Assembly (NCBI GenBank): GCA_902493385.1
Contig: CABUPO010000001.1
Coordinates: forward strand, 310,001-374,000
Length of the DNA: 64,000 bases
Source: an uncultured Lachnospiraceae bacterium
GTDB lineage: Bacteria; Bacillota; Clostridia; Lachnospirales; Lachnospiraceae
Direction of reading: 5' to 3'
Part shown: piece by piece, positions 8,621 to 17,902 of the stretch
Numbering within the stretch: position 1 is the stretch's first letter
Layout: every line of letters starts with the position of its first letter
The notes under the pieces: generated by a model
What the model saw: the letters and a program-made list of their open reading frames with translations, nothing else
Databases searched by the model: none
Told to the model about the DNA's origin: nothing
Translations under genes and position numbers: made by a program

Positions 8621-9118
8621 TCATTCACATAAAATATATACTTCTGTTTCATTTTGAAGCTGAAGCATAAAATTTCCTGCGTCAATTGTATTATTAATCT
8701 TAATATACAGCAATACCAATCCGGCGTTATCATCAAATTCCATATTTGACACCTCTGCACCGTAATCACCTGCTATACGGCATATTTTTATAATATCATT
8801 CCCGCCGGCTTTTACGCATATTATCTGCCCAGACGCGTCTTTAAGGCTCTTAGCGCCATTTATTATACTATACTGGCGCTTTCTTGACAGCCTTACTACC
8901 GTTTCAATAAATGATACATACTCGTCTTTTATATCCTCGTTCATATCTGCAGCAAGCTTCTGTATCATAGCTATCTCTCTGTCAGGCTTATACACGTTAT
9001 CATTGTTTGTAAGCTTTATATCAGCCACCGATTCGGAAAGCTCCATACGTCTGACAAAAAGCTCCTTCATAGCATTATCTATCTTATCTATATCTGCACG
9101 TACATCTGAAAGCTTCAT
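8621..9118 (-). CDS. AroQ-type chorismate mutase domain protein with small C-terminal domain
   Basis: Residues 1-90 form an all-helical AroQ chorismate mutase domain (VRADIDKID, then RRMELSESVADIK and PDREIAMIQKL), the fold that turns chorismate into prephenate for Phe and Tyr synthesis. The remaining 70 residues alternate strands and helices and look like a small ACT-type regulatory domain (IICVKAGGNDIIKICRIAG region), but this is inferred from pattern only. No prephenate dehydratase domain is present, so it is not a full P-protein. It is followed after 15 bases by ispF. Catalytic activity is likely but unproven. Confidence 0.8.
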   Translation of the reverse strand: MKLSDVRADIDKIDNAMKELFVRRMELSESVADIKLTNNDNVYKPDREIAMIQKLAADMNEDIKDEYVSFIETVVRLSRKRQYSIINGAKSLKDASGQIICVKAGGNDIIKICRIAGDYGAEVSNMEFDDNAGLVLLYIKINNTIDAGNFMLQLQNETEVYILCE

Positions 9119-9135
9119 TATTAATCCCCAATTTC

Positions 9136-9167
9136 AAAAAGACTGCATATATATACTATGCAGTCTT
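9136..9167 (-). terminator. Intrinsic terminator of aspS-trxA
   Basis: Arms 9139-9148 and 9158-9167 (AAGACTGCAT and its complement) form a 10-bp stem with a 9-base loop. Read leftward, the stem is followed by a run of Ts. It lies 10 bases beyond the trxA stop codon and separates aspS-trxA from the chorismate mutase-ispF pair. Confidence 0.85.
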
Positions 9168-9176
9168 AATAATTAT

Positions 9177-9488
9177 CTATAAACCAAATTCTGAAAGAAG
9201 TTCTGCCTTTGACTGGTATCCTACGGCTCTTTCAACTATATCGCCGTTTTTGAATAATGCAACCGTAGGCACTCCTGACACGCCATACTTTATAGCAAGT
9301 CCCATTTGTTCATCTACATTAATTTTTCCGACAACAATATCATCACGCTCTGCCGCAATCTCATCAATTACAGGCGAAAGCATCTTGCATGGCCCGCACC
9401 ACGACGCCCAGAAATCAACTAATACCGGAACATCTGAACATACTACTTTTTCATCAAAATTCTCTTCCGTAATCTCAATTATCTCCAT
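9177..9488 (-). CDS. trxA: Thioredoxin
   Basis: At 103 residues this is a single thioredoxin fold with the WCGPCK active site near residue 30 and the cis-proline motif GVPTVALF near residue 75. It has no signal peptide, so it is the cytoplasmic disulfide reductase, expected to take electrons from thioredoxin reductase (not in this window). It follows aspS after 29 bases and ends at a terminator, so it is the last gene of an aspS-trxA unit. Confidence 0.95.
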   Translation of the reverse strand: MEIIEITEENFDEKVVCSDVPVLVDFWASWCGPCKMLSPVIDEIAAERDDIVVGKINVDEQMGLAIKYGVSGVPTVALFKNGDIVERAVGYQSKAELLSEFGL

Positions 9489-9517
9489 GATACATATCTC
9501 CTTTCATAAATAACCTG

Positions 9518-11269
9518 CTACTGCCTTACTTTTATATGAACCTCTCTAAGCTGCTGTTCTGTTACTTCTGACGGCGCGCCGCACATAAGATCCTGTGCCG
9601 TAGCATTCATCGGGAACGGTATAACCTCCCTGATATTCTCTTCATTGCGAAGGAGCATTATCATACGGTCAATTCCAGGCGCCATTCCTGCGTGAGGCGG
9701 CGCGCCGAACTGGAACGCATTATATAATGCGCCGAACTTCTGTCTGAGAACATCCTCGTCATATCCCGCAATCTCAAATGCCTTAATCATAATATCCATA
9801 TCATGATTACGTACAGCGCCCGAAGACAGCTCTATGCCGTTACATACAATATCGTACTGGTACGCGTTAATGTCAAGGGGGTCCATATTATTAAGAGCGT
9901 CAAGCCCTCCCTGAGGCATTGAAAACGGATTATGCGTAAATCCAATCTTCTTCTCTTCCTCATTATACTCAAACATCGGAAAATCATTAATATAGCAGAA
10001 TCTGTACGCATTCTTTTCAATAAGGTCAAGCCTTACTCCAAGCTCAGTTCTTATCTGTCCTGCATAAAGGCTTGCAAGCTTCTCCTTATCAGCAATAAAG
10101 AAAATCGTATCTCCTGCGGCAAGTCCTGCATAATCGGAAAGCTCCTTCTTCATATCGTCAGGTATGAACTTATCTATAGGTCCTTTATAGCTTAAATCAG
10201 AAAGCACCTCCAGATAACCAAGTCCGCCCATTCCAATTGACTGGGCAAACTTAAGCATCTTCTCGTGCTGTCCCTTTGAAAGCTTGGCATGCACGTTAAT
10301 AGCTCTGACGGTCTTATTATGGAAAGGCTTAAACGTACATCTCTGGAAGAAATCAGTAACGTCTATTATCTTAAGCGGATTTCTCAAATCAGGCTTGTCG
10401 GTACCGTAAGTAAGCATCGCTTCCTTAAAACTGATAACCGGATACGGCGCCTTTGTAACACTAAAGCCTTCCGGAGCAAATTTCTCAAATGCGGCGGTAA
10501 GAACTTCTTCTCCGACCTTAAATACATCTGCCTCCGTTGCAAAACTCATCTCAAAATCAAGCTGGTAAAACTCTCCCGGAGACCTGTCCGCTCTTGCATC
10601 CTCATCTCTGAAGCATGGAGCTATCTGAAAATACTTATCAAATCCCGATACCATAAGCAGCTGCTTATACTGCTGCGGAGCCTGTGGAAGCGCATAAAAT
10701 TTACCTTTATATTTTCTTGAAGGCACAATATAATCCCTCGCGCCCTCAGGCGACGAGGCGCAAAGAACAGGCGTCTGTATCTCCAAAAATCCCATCTCCG
10801 TCATCTTCGCACGAAGAAAGCTTATCACCTGTGAACGGAATATCATATTATCTTTAACTTTTTTATTCCTAAGGTCAAGATAACGATATTTTAATCTTAA
10901 ATCTTCTCTTATCTCCTTAGAGGATGCAATATCAAACGGAAGCATTGTTCGTACTTTTCCGAGTATATCCACAACATGCGCTTCAAGCTCAATAGTACCT
11001 GTCGGAATTTTAGGATTATAAGTCTCCTCATCCCTCTCACATATAAGTCCTTCAATAGAAACACAGTCCTCCTTGCTGATTCCCGAAAGAAGCGACGTAT
11101 CTCTCATAACGACCTGCATAACACCGTACATATCTCTCAAATCGATAAACGATACTCCTCCGTGATCACGGATATTCTCAACCCATCCCGCAATTTTTAT
11201 TGTACTTCCTATATCATTTTCAGAGACTTCGTTAAGCAGTTTAGTCCTGTATATGCTTCCCGTTTCCAT
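9518..11269 (-). CDS. aspS: Aspartyl-tRNA synthetase
   Basis: This is a class II synthetase of the bacterial type, 583 residues. It has an N-terminal OB-fold anticodon-binding domain (about 1-110), the catalytic core with motif 2 (FRDEDARADR and GEFYQLD) and motif 3 (GMAPGIDRMIMLL), and the inserted GAD domain (about 290-420). It charges tRNA-Asp; whether it also charges tRNA-Asn cannot be told here. It has its own strong promoter at 11308-11336, so it need not depend on the polyamine transporter genes upstream. Confidence 0.96.
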   Translation of the reverse strand: METGSIYRTKLLNEVSENDIGSTIKIAGWVENIRDHGGVSFIDLRDMYGVMQVVMRDTSLLSGISKEDCVSIEGLICERDEETYNPKIPTGTIELEAHVVDILGKVRTMLPFDIASSKEIREDLRLKYRYLDLRNKKVKDNMIFRSQVISFLRAKMTEMGFLEIQTPVLCASSPEGARDYIVPSRKYKGKFYALPQAPQQYKQLLMVSGFDKYFQIAPCFRDEDARADRSPGEFYQLDFEMSFATEADVFKVGEEVLTAAFEKFAPEGFSVTKAPYPVISFKEAMLTYGTDKPDLRNPLKIIDVTDFFQRCTFKPFHNKTVRAINVHAKLSKGQHEKMLKFAQSIGMGGLGYLEVLSDLSYKGPIDKFIPDDMKKELSDYAGLAAGDTIFFIADKEKLASLYAGQIRTELGVRLDLIEKNAYRFCYINDFPMFEYNEEEKKIGFTHNPFSMPQGGLDALNNMDPLDINAYQYDIVCNGIELSSGAVRNHDMDIMIKAFEIAGYDEDVLRQKFGALYNAFQFGAPPHAGMAPGIDRMIMLLRNEENIREVIPFPMNATAQDLMCGAPSEVTEQQLREVHIKVRQ

Positions 11270-11307
11270 CTATTTTATCCTCCTTATTAAAATATACAAT
11301 CAGATTT

Positions 11308-11336
11308 AGCATAGTATAAACAGATTAATTTGTCAA
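11308..11336 (-). promoter_or_regulatory. Promoter of aspS, overlapping the potD stop codon
   Basis: Read leftward, TTGACA (11336-11331) and TATGCT (11313-11308) are 17 bases apart, about 40 bases before the aspS start. The TGA stop codon of potD (11335-11333) lies inside the -35 hexamer. Confidence 0.8.
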
Positions 11337-12760
11337 TATGCACCATTTCTTCTGTTTTTATTATTCCCATTCCACACATCAAAAATATTAAAACATCTTA
11401 CATCAATCCACATACGGTTGATTTTCTCATATGATTCCCCTGAAAAATCCTGCATTACCGCACATCTCTTAATCGTATCAACCGTCGGATACTGCGCTCC
11501 AAGTCCTCCTGTTTCGCACCCCTTGCATGCGGTTATTACATATGTACCGGGCCTGGCTTTATCACTGAAAAAATATGTTATATCATAATCCACAGTATTT
11601 TCATCATCCTCATCTGCGCCGTAATACCAGTCGGCATAATCAAGCATAGTACTGTCCTCTCCGCCCGAAATTACAGATGTATAGCCTATATAATACATAT
11701 TCCGCACCGCATTATCAGGTCTCGAAAGATAATTGACAAACGCCTCCGCAGCCGCTTTTTTCTTAGTATCCCCTGCAATGCCTTCCTTTAACATCACCCA
11801 GCCGTCAAACCAAAGATTTCCGCATTCCTCCGGCACAATATAACTAAGCTCTACTCCTTCTTCACCCGCAGTCTCCATTGTATACACCGCATCTCCCGAC
11901 CACTGATAACTTACGTCTACCTTACCTGCCGCCATATCGGCTTTGGCACTGTCGGTTTCAAATGAATAAGCATTTTTTTTAATATCCTTAAGGATACCGC
12001 ACACATCATCTATAACATCGCCGCCTGTATCATTCATTTCCTCTGCAAGTCTTTCCTCATAATTGCCTGCAGATACAAATTCCTCTGTTAAAAGCAGCTT
12101 CTCCTTTAATATGGCAAGCGCCGCAAAATATGAATCGCGAACATTATCTTTTATAGTAACCTTTCTGTGATAATCCTCATTCAAAAGAATATTCCAGTGC
12201 GACGCATCTTCATCAGACACCGTATCAGGATTATATACAATACCGGTTGTTCCCCACATATATCCTGCCGAATAAGCGCTCCAGGGCTCTCCGTTTATCT
12301 CATTTTCATTAAATATCCGCTTAATATAAGGAGAAACTCCTTTAATGTAATAATTCAGCTCATTTCCATCGTCAAAAAATTCCTCCGAATAAAGTTCAAG
12401 CGCATTTTCCTTCATAAGCTTCATTATCATATAATCGGAAGGACATATAAGATCAAACGTATCTCCCATAGTAAGCTGGTTATAAATATCCTCATTGGTT
12501 CCAAAGCAAGAATATTCAACGCGCACCCTGACGCCGTAATTTTCATAATACCAATCGCAGAATTCCTCGTACATCGGAGAATTTCCAATAATCACATTAT
12601 CGTCCGAAAGCTCAATCGCCTCATCTTCGTCCCATCCGCCAAGGTCAATATATTCTTCCCAGTTGCACACACGTAGCACAACCTCGTCATTTTCCGCAGA
12701 ATTACACCCGCACAGCAGGAAAAACACAAGAAACGGAATATACAATAATATTTTACGCAT
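11333..12760 (-). CDS. potD: Spermidine/putrescine ABC transporter substrate-binding lipoprotein
   Basis: This is a lipoprotein of about 475 residues. The signal peptide ends in a LCGC lipobox (FLLCGCNSAEN) and is followed by a family 1 periplasmic-binding fold with PotD features (VLRVCNWEEYID near the start, DLICPSDYMI, and KADMAAGKVDVSYQWSGDA). It would capture polyamines at the membrane surface for PotABC. It is longer than typical PotD (about 350), with acidic insertions. I chose the ATG at 12760 because a GGAGG site is 6 bases upstream; the ATG at 12763 is too close and one at 12793 has no site. It overlaps potC by 8 bases and is last in the operon. Confidence 0.9.
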   Translation of the reverse strand: MRKILLYIPFLVFFLLCGCNSAENDEVVLRVCNWEEYIDLGGWDEDEAIELSDDNVIIGNSPMYEEFCDWYYENYGVRVRVEYSCFGTNEDIYNQLTMGDTFDLICPSDYMIMKLMKENALELYSEEFFDDGNELNYYIKGVSPYIKRIFNENEINGEPWSAYSAGYMWGTTGIVYNPDTVSDEDASHWNILLNEDYHRKVTIKDNVRDSYFAALAILKEKLLLTEEFVSAGNYEERLAEEMNDTGGDVIDDVCGILKDIKKNAYSFETDSAKADMAAGKVDVSYQWSGDAVYTMETAGEEGVELSYIVPEECGNLWFDGWVMLKEGIAGDTKKKAAAEAFVNYLSRPDNAVRNMYYIGYTSVISGGEDSTMLDYADWYYGADEDDENTVDYDITYFFSDKARPGTYVITACKGCETGGLGAQYPTVDTIKRCAVMQDFSGESYEKINRMWIDVRCFNIFDVWNGNNKNRRNGAY

Positions 12761-13556
12761 CATTCTCCTCCTTATCTGTATTTTTTCCCGCATTTACATT
12801 CATAAAAAATACCGCGAGCACAACAAGTACAAATATAACTGTAGAAAGCGCCCAAAGCGCTGTCTTAATCTCTGTCTGCGCTCCCTTTGTCGCATTTACA
12901 ACATAGGTGCTTATCGTATCAAACGTAGCCGGCTTCATATATGTAGCAATAAAATAATCATCAAGCGAAAGTGTTACCGCCATGACAAACCCGGAGAAAA
13001 CTCCCTGTTTAATCTGCGGCAGCACCACCCTAAACAGCGCCGTATGCGGATGCGCGCCCATATCAAGCGCCGCCTCATATATACTGTTATCCATCTGCTT
13101 AAGCTTTGGAATTACCGACAGATAAACGAAAGGTACCGAAAGCACTGCATGACCGCATACTAACGGAACAAACGTATCTTTGCTCATTCGTAATACTACT
13201 ATAAGAAATATGCATATCGAAAATCCCGTTACAACATCAGCATTAACTACAGGAATCTGATTAACCGTATTAAGCATTCCTCTCGTATGCTTCTTAGAAT
13301 AAAATGCTCCAATCGCTCCGCATGTACCGATAACAGTTGCAATTACCGCAGAACCAAACGCAAGTATAAAGGTCCCGGTAATCATATTTCTTAACTCAGG
13401 AGTAATAAACAGCCTTTTATAATTATCAAGACTGAATCCTCCTATTACACCCATATTTTTTGCATCGGTAAAACTGTATACCGCAAGCATAAGAATAGGA
13501 AGGTACATAAAGACAAGCACAATAACAAGCCATGCCTTCGACATTATACGTTTCAT
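12753..13556 (-). CDS. potC: Spermidine/putrescine ABC transporter permease PotC
   Basis: This 267-residue integral membrane protein has about six spans and the EAA loop that contacts the ATPase (EAALDMGAHPHTALF). The N-terminus (MYLPILMLAVYSF) and the SLDDYFIATY segment are typical of PotC/YdcV. It should form the membrane channel with PotB. It overlaps potB by 4 bases (ATGA) and potD by 8 bases, consistent with translational coupling. Confidence 0.93.
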   Translation of the reverse strand: MKRIMSKAWLVIVLVFMYLPILMLAVYSFTDAKNMGVIGGFSLDNYKRLFITPELRNMITGTFILAFGSAVIATVIGTCGAIGAFYSKKHTRGMLNTVNQIPVVNADVVTGFSICIFLIVVLRMSKDTFVPLVCGHAVLSVPFVYLSVIPKLKQMDNSIYEAALDMGAHPHTALFRVVLPQIKQGVFSGFVMAVTLSLDDYFIATYMKPATFDTISTYVVNATKGAQTEIKTALWALSTVIFVLVVLAVFFMNVNAGKNTDKEENDA

Positions 13557-14350
13557 AATACGTTCCTCCCTTTTCTTTCTTCATCATGTGCAGTAAATTT
13601 ATCCGTAACAAGTGTTATTACAAATATAATAACTAAAAGCACAATTGAAATCATTGAACCGTTATGCCAGTCATAAGCCGCAAAATAACTTCCTATAAGG
13701 CTTCCCATAATGTATGTGCTGTTATAAAGCATATCCAGAATTACATAGTTAGTCATCGCCGGAAGAAAGACCATTGTAACGCCGCTTACGATGCCCGGCA
13801 TAGAAAGCGGCAGAATAATTTTCAACAAAACCTGTCTTTCACAGGCTCCCAAATCTTTTGCCGCCTCAGGTAAATCCGCGTCTATCTTTGAAATCGTATT
13901 ATATAACGGAAGTATCATAAACGGCAGAAAATCATACGTCATTCCTATAACAGTATTAACAAACGGATAAAAAGCCATATTCCCCTCAATAACCGTAAGT
14001 ACTTCTTTTAATGCGGTAATTCTCAGCGTAAAGTTAATCCACATCGGCGTGACAAGCAAAAGCAGCAGGGCATTTTTTCTCTTTATACGGCTTAATGCAA
14101 GAGCATATGCTGCCGGATACGCTATAACAAGGCACAGCGCCGTAACGACAAAAGCAATCCACATACTGTACAAAAGCGTTCCTATAGTATTACCGGATGT
14201 AAAAAATCCTATAAAATTCAATACTGTAAACTGCCCTTCGCCGTTTGTAAAAGCATAATAGAGTATTACGGCAACCGGCGCAATTACAAAGAACATCATA
14301 AACAGCGCATACGGTATGCCCAGATATCTCCTCTGAAAATATGCCCTCAT
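13553..14350 (-). CDS. potB: Spermidine/putrescine ABC transporter permease PotB
   Basis: This 265-residue membrane protein of the binding-protein-dependent permease family has about six spans and an EAA loop (EAAKDLGACERQVLLKI). The LPLYNTISKIDADLPEAAKD context is characteristic of PotB/YdcU. It starts 1 base after the potA stop and overlaps potC by 4 bases. Confidence 0.93.
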   Translation of the reverse strand: MRAYFQRRYLGIPYALFMMFFVIAPVAVILYYAFTNGEGQFTVLNFIGFFTSGNTIGTLLYSMWIAFVVTALCLVIAYPAAYALALSRIKRKNALLLLLVTPMWINFTLRITALKEVLTVIEGNMAFYPFVNTVIGMTYDFLPFMILPLYNTISKIDADLPEAAKDLGACERQVLLKIILPLSMPGIVSGVTMVFLPAMTNYVILDMLYNSTYIMGSLIGSYFAAYDWHNGSMISIVLLVIIFVITLVTDKFTAHDEERKGRNVL

Positions 14351-14351
14351 C

Positions 14352-15743
14352 CTACACCTCCTCAGGCAGAAGCTCTATTTTAATTGCTTCCTGCGGTATA
14401 ATAAGACTTACATAATCGTTTTCATTCCATAAAAACTCATCGTTTAATATGTATTCAAATCCATTTTTAGTTTTAACCGTATAATTATAATGGTCGCCTT
14501 TATATATAAGCGATGTAATATTACCGCACACACTTCCCGCATCTTTATCATCACTCATCTTAATATCGCTGAAATGGATATATACCTTAACGTTTCTTCC
14601 TTCTTCCTTACCTTCCTTAGGAAGTCCGGACATATCGCACTTAAACTCTCCGTCTGCAAAAGCCACTGTATTTCTTTTTGTAATAACCCCGTCAAAGCAG
14701 TTGACGTTTATCTCTCTTTCCATACAGTGGATTCCGTCAGGTTCGATAATAATACCCACCGCGTCTCCGACACACGCAGCCTTGGTTCTCTGAACCACAA
14801 TCTCATTTTTTCCTGAGCATACCGTAATCTCATAATGTATTCCTTTAAACGTAACGGCAATAACTTCTCCCTTTATAACTCCCTCGTCATATGGCACAAG
14901 AATAACATCCTCAGGTCTTACGACCACATCAACCTCTGTATGAAGCGGTATATCGTCAAGCTCTTCAAACTCAGCGCCGCAAAAGCTTACCTTTTTGTAC
15001 CCGGTCATTTCTCCGTTAAATATATTGCTTTCTCCTATAAAATCGGCAACAAAGGCGTTATTAGGCTCATTATATATCTCCTCCGGCGTTCCTGTCTGCT
15101 GTATCAGGCCGTTTGCCATTACAACAATCTTATCTGACATCGTAAGAGCTTCCTCCTGGTCATGCGTAACGTATATAAATGTTATGCCAAGACTTTCATG
15201 CATTGACTTTAATTCAAGCTGCATTTCCTTACGCATCTTAAGGTCAAGCGCTCCAAGCGGCTCGTCAAGAAGCAGTATTTCAGGCTCATTTACAATAGCT
15301 CTTGCTATTGCTATCCTCTGCTGCTGGCCGCCGGACAGAGTGCTTATACGTCTTTTTTCAAATCCCTCCATATCAACTACCTCTAAGACATGGCGGACCT
15401 TCTCTTCTATCTCCTTTTTAGGAAGCTTTTTAAGCTTCAGCCCAAAAGCAATATTTTCATATACATTCAAATGCGAGAACAACGCATACCTCTGAAACAC
15501 CGTATTTACAGGACGCATATACGGAGGAATCATGCTTATGTCTTTTCCCTCCAAAAGAATACTTCCCTCTGTCGGAGTCTCAAACCCCGCAATCATTCGC
15601 AAAGTAGTTGTTTTTCCACATCCCGACGGTCCAAGCAAAGTCACAAATTCCCCGGGTTTTATAGTAAGATTAAAATCCCTTACTATATATTCGGTTCCGT
15701 CAAAGCTTTTCCCAATACCTTTAAGTTCAATAATATTATCCAT
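14352..15743 (-). CDS. potA: Spermidine/putrescine ABC transporter ATPase with duplicated TOBE domain
   Basis: The nucleotide-binding domain (residues 1-235) has Walker A GPSGCGKTT, Q-loop, signature LSGGQQQR, Walker B EILLLDEP and the H-loop THDQEEA. It powers polyamine uptake with PotBCD. The protein has about 463 residues against roughly 380 usual. The extra length appears to be a second TOBE-like unit: GEVIAVTFKGIHYEITV and GNITSLIYKGDHYNYTV look like copies. I chose the ATG at 15743, with AAGGGG 6 bases before it, over upstream starts without a spaced site. It overlaps the flippase-like gene by 8 bases. Confidence 0.92.
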   Translation of the reverse strand: MDNIIELKGIGKSFDGTEYIVRDFNLTIKPGEFVTLLGPSGCGKTTTLRMIAGFETPTEGSILLEGKDISMIPPYMRPVNTVFQRYALFSHLNVYENIAFGLKLKKLPKKEIEEKVRHVLEVVDMEGFEKRRISTLSGGQQQRIAIARAIVNEPEILLLDEPLGALDLKMRKEMQLELKSMHESLGITFIYVTHDQEEALTMSDKIVVMANGLIQQTGTPEEIYNEPNNAFVADFIGESNIFNGEMTGYKKVSFCGAEFEELDDIPLHTEVDVVVRPEDVILVPYDEGVIKGEVIAVTFKGIHYEITVCSGKNEIVVQRTKAACVGDAVGIIIEPDGIHCMEREINVNCFDGVITKRNTVAFADGEFKCDMSGLPKEGKEEGRNVKVYIHFSDIKMSDDKDAGSVCGNITSLIYKGDHYNYTVKTKNGFEYILNDEFLWNENDYVSLIIPQEAIKIELLPEEV

Positions 15744-16788
15744 CGACATCCCCTTCACTTTTATTACTTTTATATATTTCAACAGCATGGTTTGCAAGCA
15801 CTATGCCACCGCATATCAATATACATGCATAAAAAGATATTCCTCTGCTTAAAAGCTCAACGCTTACAATATTATCGCCGACAAGCCGCGAAAATCCGTC
15901 TAAAAACAGATAGTCTGCAACTCCGATTCCTCCCGGTACAGGAACTGCATTAGAGCCCAGAATCACATATCCCTGTGTTGCAATTACATCGAGCCATCTG
16001 TGTATATTTCCTCCAATTCCTATATATACGCATAACGTTACGCCTATCTGCGCCAGCCTTTGGCACATATTATACGCAAACACATTCACAATTACATTTG
16101 CATGGCCTTTCATCCCTCTTACACATTTCTTATATTCCTCAGACATCTCCACTAATTTATTTCTGTTTGCCTCGATATTTTTTACAATATGGAGCTTATA
16201 CAATATTTTCAGGAAAAACTCAGCTATACGAAGCAAAATCTTTTCCTTATATACCAGCATCAAAAATACGGTTATACAGCCTGCCTGCACTAAAAACCCA
16301 AGTATCACCAAAAGCTTTGAAAAGCTCCCTAAGCTCAGTATTACCTGAGGTCTTATAATAATGCATAAAAAACCCAGTATAACAATTGACACAGTATATA
16401 TTGTAATATTAATAAGAAGTGTAAGCATCGTGACAGATGCGGGAATACCATCTTTTATCATAAGAACTGCCGATGCAGGCTGTCCGCCTGTTGCTGACGG
16501 CGTTATTGCTGAAAAATACAGATTAGCGGCTGAATATACAAGCCCCTGTCTTATTTTTTTCTTATATCCGAAAAACGCGGCAAGATAACGGATACTAAAG
16601 GCTTCTAACGTAATATATATAATTATACATACAAAAGCAGCAGCAATCCATCCCGGATGCGCTTTCTTTATATATGATATAAAGCCTCCGAATGAAAAAC
16701 TGTCGCTTCCATTTATTACGAAATATACGGTTATTACAGTCAGCAGTATAAATACTGCGACCCACGTTATCTTCTTTTTTTTCTCCAT
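15736..16788 (-). CDS. YbhN/LPG-synthase-TM family flippase-like membrane protein
   Basis: This 350-residue protein has eight or nine predicted spans and the lysylphosphatidylglycerol synthase transmembrane (flippase-like) family motifs (SAATPSATGGQPASA in the middle, PVPGGIGVADYLFL near the end). It lacks the cytosolic synthetase domain of MprF, so it is probably a lipid or lipid-linked intermediate translocase rather than an aminoacyl-lipid synthase. It sits between mraY (34-base gap) and potA (8-base overlap). Its substrate cannot be told from sequence. Confidence 0.83.
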   Translation of the reverse strand: MEKKKKITWVAVFILLTVITVYFVINGSDSFSFGGFISYIKKAHPGWIAAAFVCIIIYITLEAFSIRYLAAFFGYKKKIRQGLVYSAANLYFSAITPSATGGQPASAVLMIKDGIPASVTMLTLLINITIYTVSIVILGFLCIIIRPQVILSLGSFSKLLVILGFLVQAGCITVFLMLVYKEKILLRIAEFFLKILYKLHIVKNIEANRNKLVEMSEEYKKCVRGMKGHANVIVNVFAYNMCQRLAQIGVTLCVYIGIGGNIHRWLDVIATQGYVILGSNAVPVPGGIGVADYLFLDGFSRLVGDNIVSVELLSRGISFYACILICGGIVLANHAVEIYKSNKSEGDVDG

Positions 16789-16822
16789 TACACCTTCCAG
16801 CCCGTTATCCTGATAATGTACA

Positions 16823-17791
16823 TTAATAATGTGTAAGTATAAGATATATCGTTCCTATGGATACTATTATCTGTATTATTGCAAATCTGAACACAGTCTG
16901 CGTATTAGACCATCCTCTCACCTTTCTTACATGGTCATGAAGCGGAGTTCTCGTGTTCTTTAGTATATGAATTTTAAGAAATCTAAGCAAAGCAACCTTA
17001 ATAAGTCCAAGTCCCCCGTCAAGTATAAGCACGATTGCAGTCGGTATATAAAGCAATGGACTTTTGGTTTTAAGAATCATAATTGCTATAAAAAGCCCCA
17101 TAGCCCTTGAACCCGCGTCTCCCATAAGCAGCTTGCTCGGCGTCGCATTATACCACAGATATCCAAGTATACACACCGCAAACAGCAGTATCATATAGCT
17201 GGTTTCGCCTCCGCTGCCAAGAATTCTGTTCAGCACAAATATTGTTATTATTGTAATTATAGTAAGCGTGCCTGATAATCCATCCACACCATCCGAGCAG
17301 TTGGTGACATTGATAGACGTCCATACAAGTATTATAATCAATATTCCAAACAATATTACAGGTATCTCCACATGCATATTAAGAAGCGCTATTGTTATAA
17401 CGTTAGGATTATATTTTAAATATGTTATTGCAGCAACAACCGCAATCAAAAGATCAAGCAGTCCCTTTTTATATTCTCCCCAGGGAGCCTTAGCCGCATC
17501 ATCAAGGAAGCCCGTCATCATCGCGGCAAATAAAAGAATAAGATATATGACAATCTCTGTATTAAGCTCTACAAATAACAGCGAGCTTATCAAAAATACA
17601 ATTATAAATATAAAGCCTGCTCCTCTTGGCTTTCCCGCCGAAAGTTTACCGTCAACGGCATAATCACGCCCGGCGTCTTTTGGCAGAAACTGCCCAAATT
17701 TTCCTATACAGAAGCATGTTGCTACAAACGCAAACATTATTCCTATAAATGCTACTAACGGAATCATTCCGCCCGAAATATAACTAAACAA
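16823..17791 (-). CDS. mraY: Phospho-N-acetylmuramoyl-pentapeptide-transferase (MraY-like)
   Basis: This polytopic membrane enzyme of the polyprenyl-phosphate sugar-1-phosphate transferase family makes lipid I in peptidoglycan synthesis. Visible motifs are the DD pair (GFLDDAAK), NCSDGVDGLSG, MGDAGSRAMG and the cytoplasmic loop PLHDHVRKVRGW. The loop normally reads HHH in MraY; here the middle residue is Asp. The start is a TTG at 17791 behind an AGAAGGG site. It is not in a division-cell wall cluster but heads a run of flippase and polyamine-transport genes. A WecA/TagO-type function is less likely given SDGVDGL and the GWSNTQTVFRF end. Confidence 0.82.
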   Translation of the reverse strand: MFSYISGGMIPLVAFIGIMFAFVATCFCIGKFGQFLPKDAGRDYAVDGKLSAGKPRGAGFIFIIVFLISSLLFVELNTEIVIYLILLFAAMMTGFLDDAAKAPWGEYKKGLLDLLIAVVAAITYLKYNPNVITIALLNMHVEIPVILFGILIIILVWTSINVTNCSDGVDGLSGTLTIITIITIFVLNRILGSGGETSYMILLFAVCILGYLWYNATPSKLLMGDAGSRAMGLFIAIMILKTKSPLLYIPTAIVLILDGGLGLIKVALLRFLKIHILKNTRTPLHDHVRKVRGWSNTQTVFRFAIIQIIVSIGTIYLILTHY

Positions 17792-17902
17792 AATATTATG
17801 CCCTTCTCTTTCCGCCTCAAAAAGCTAATAATCAGATACACCTTAATATTATTCAGACATACCCTTTTATATACTATATCGTGCAGCCTCAAATGTAAAG
17901 AC

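Noticed and set aside
11270..11330. T-box leader upstream of aspS
   Set aside because: The space between promoter and start is only about 40 bases, and no T-box sequence or specifier stem is present.
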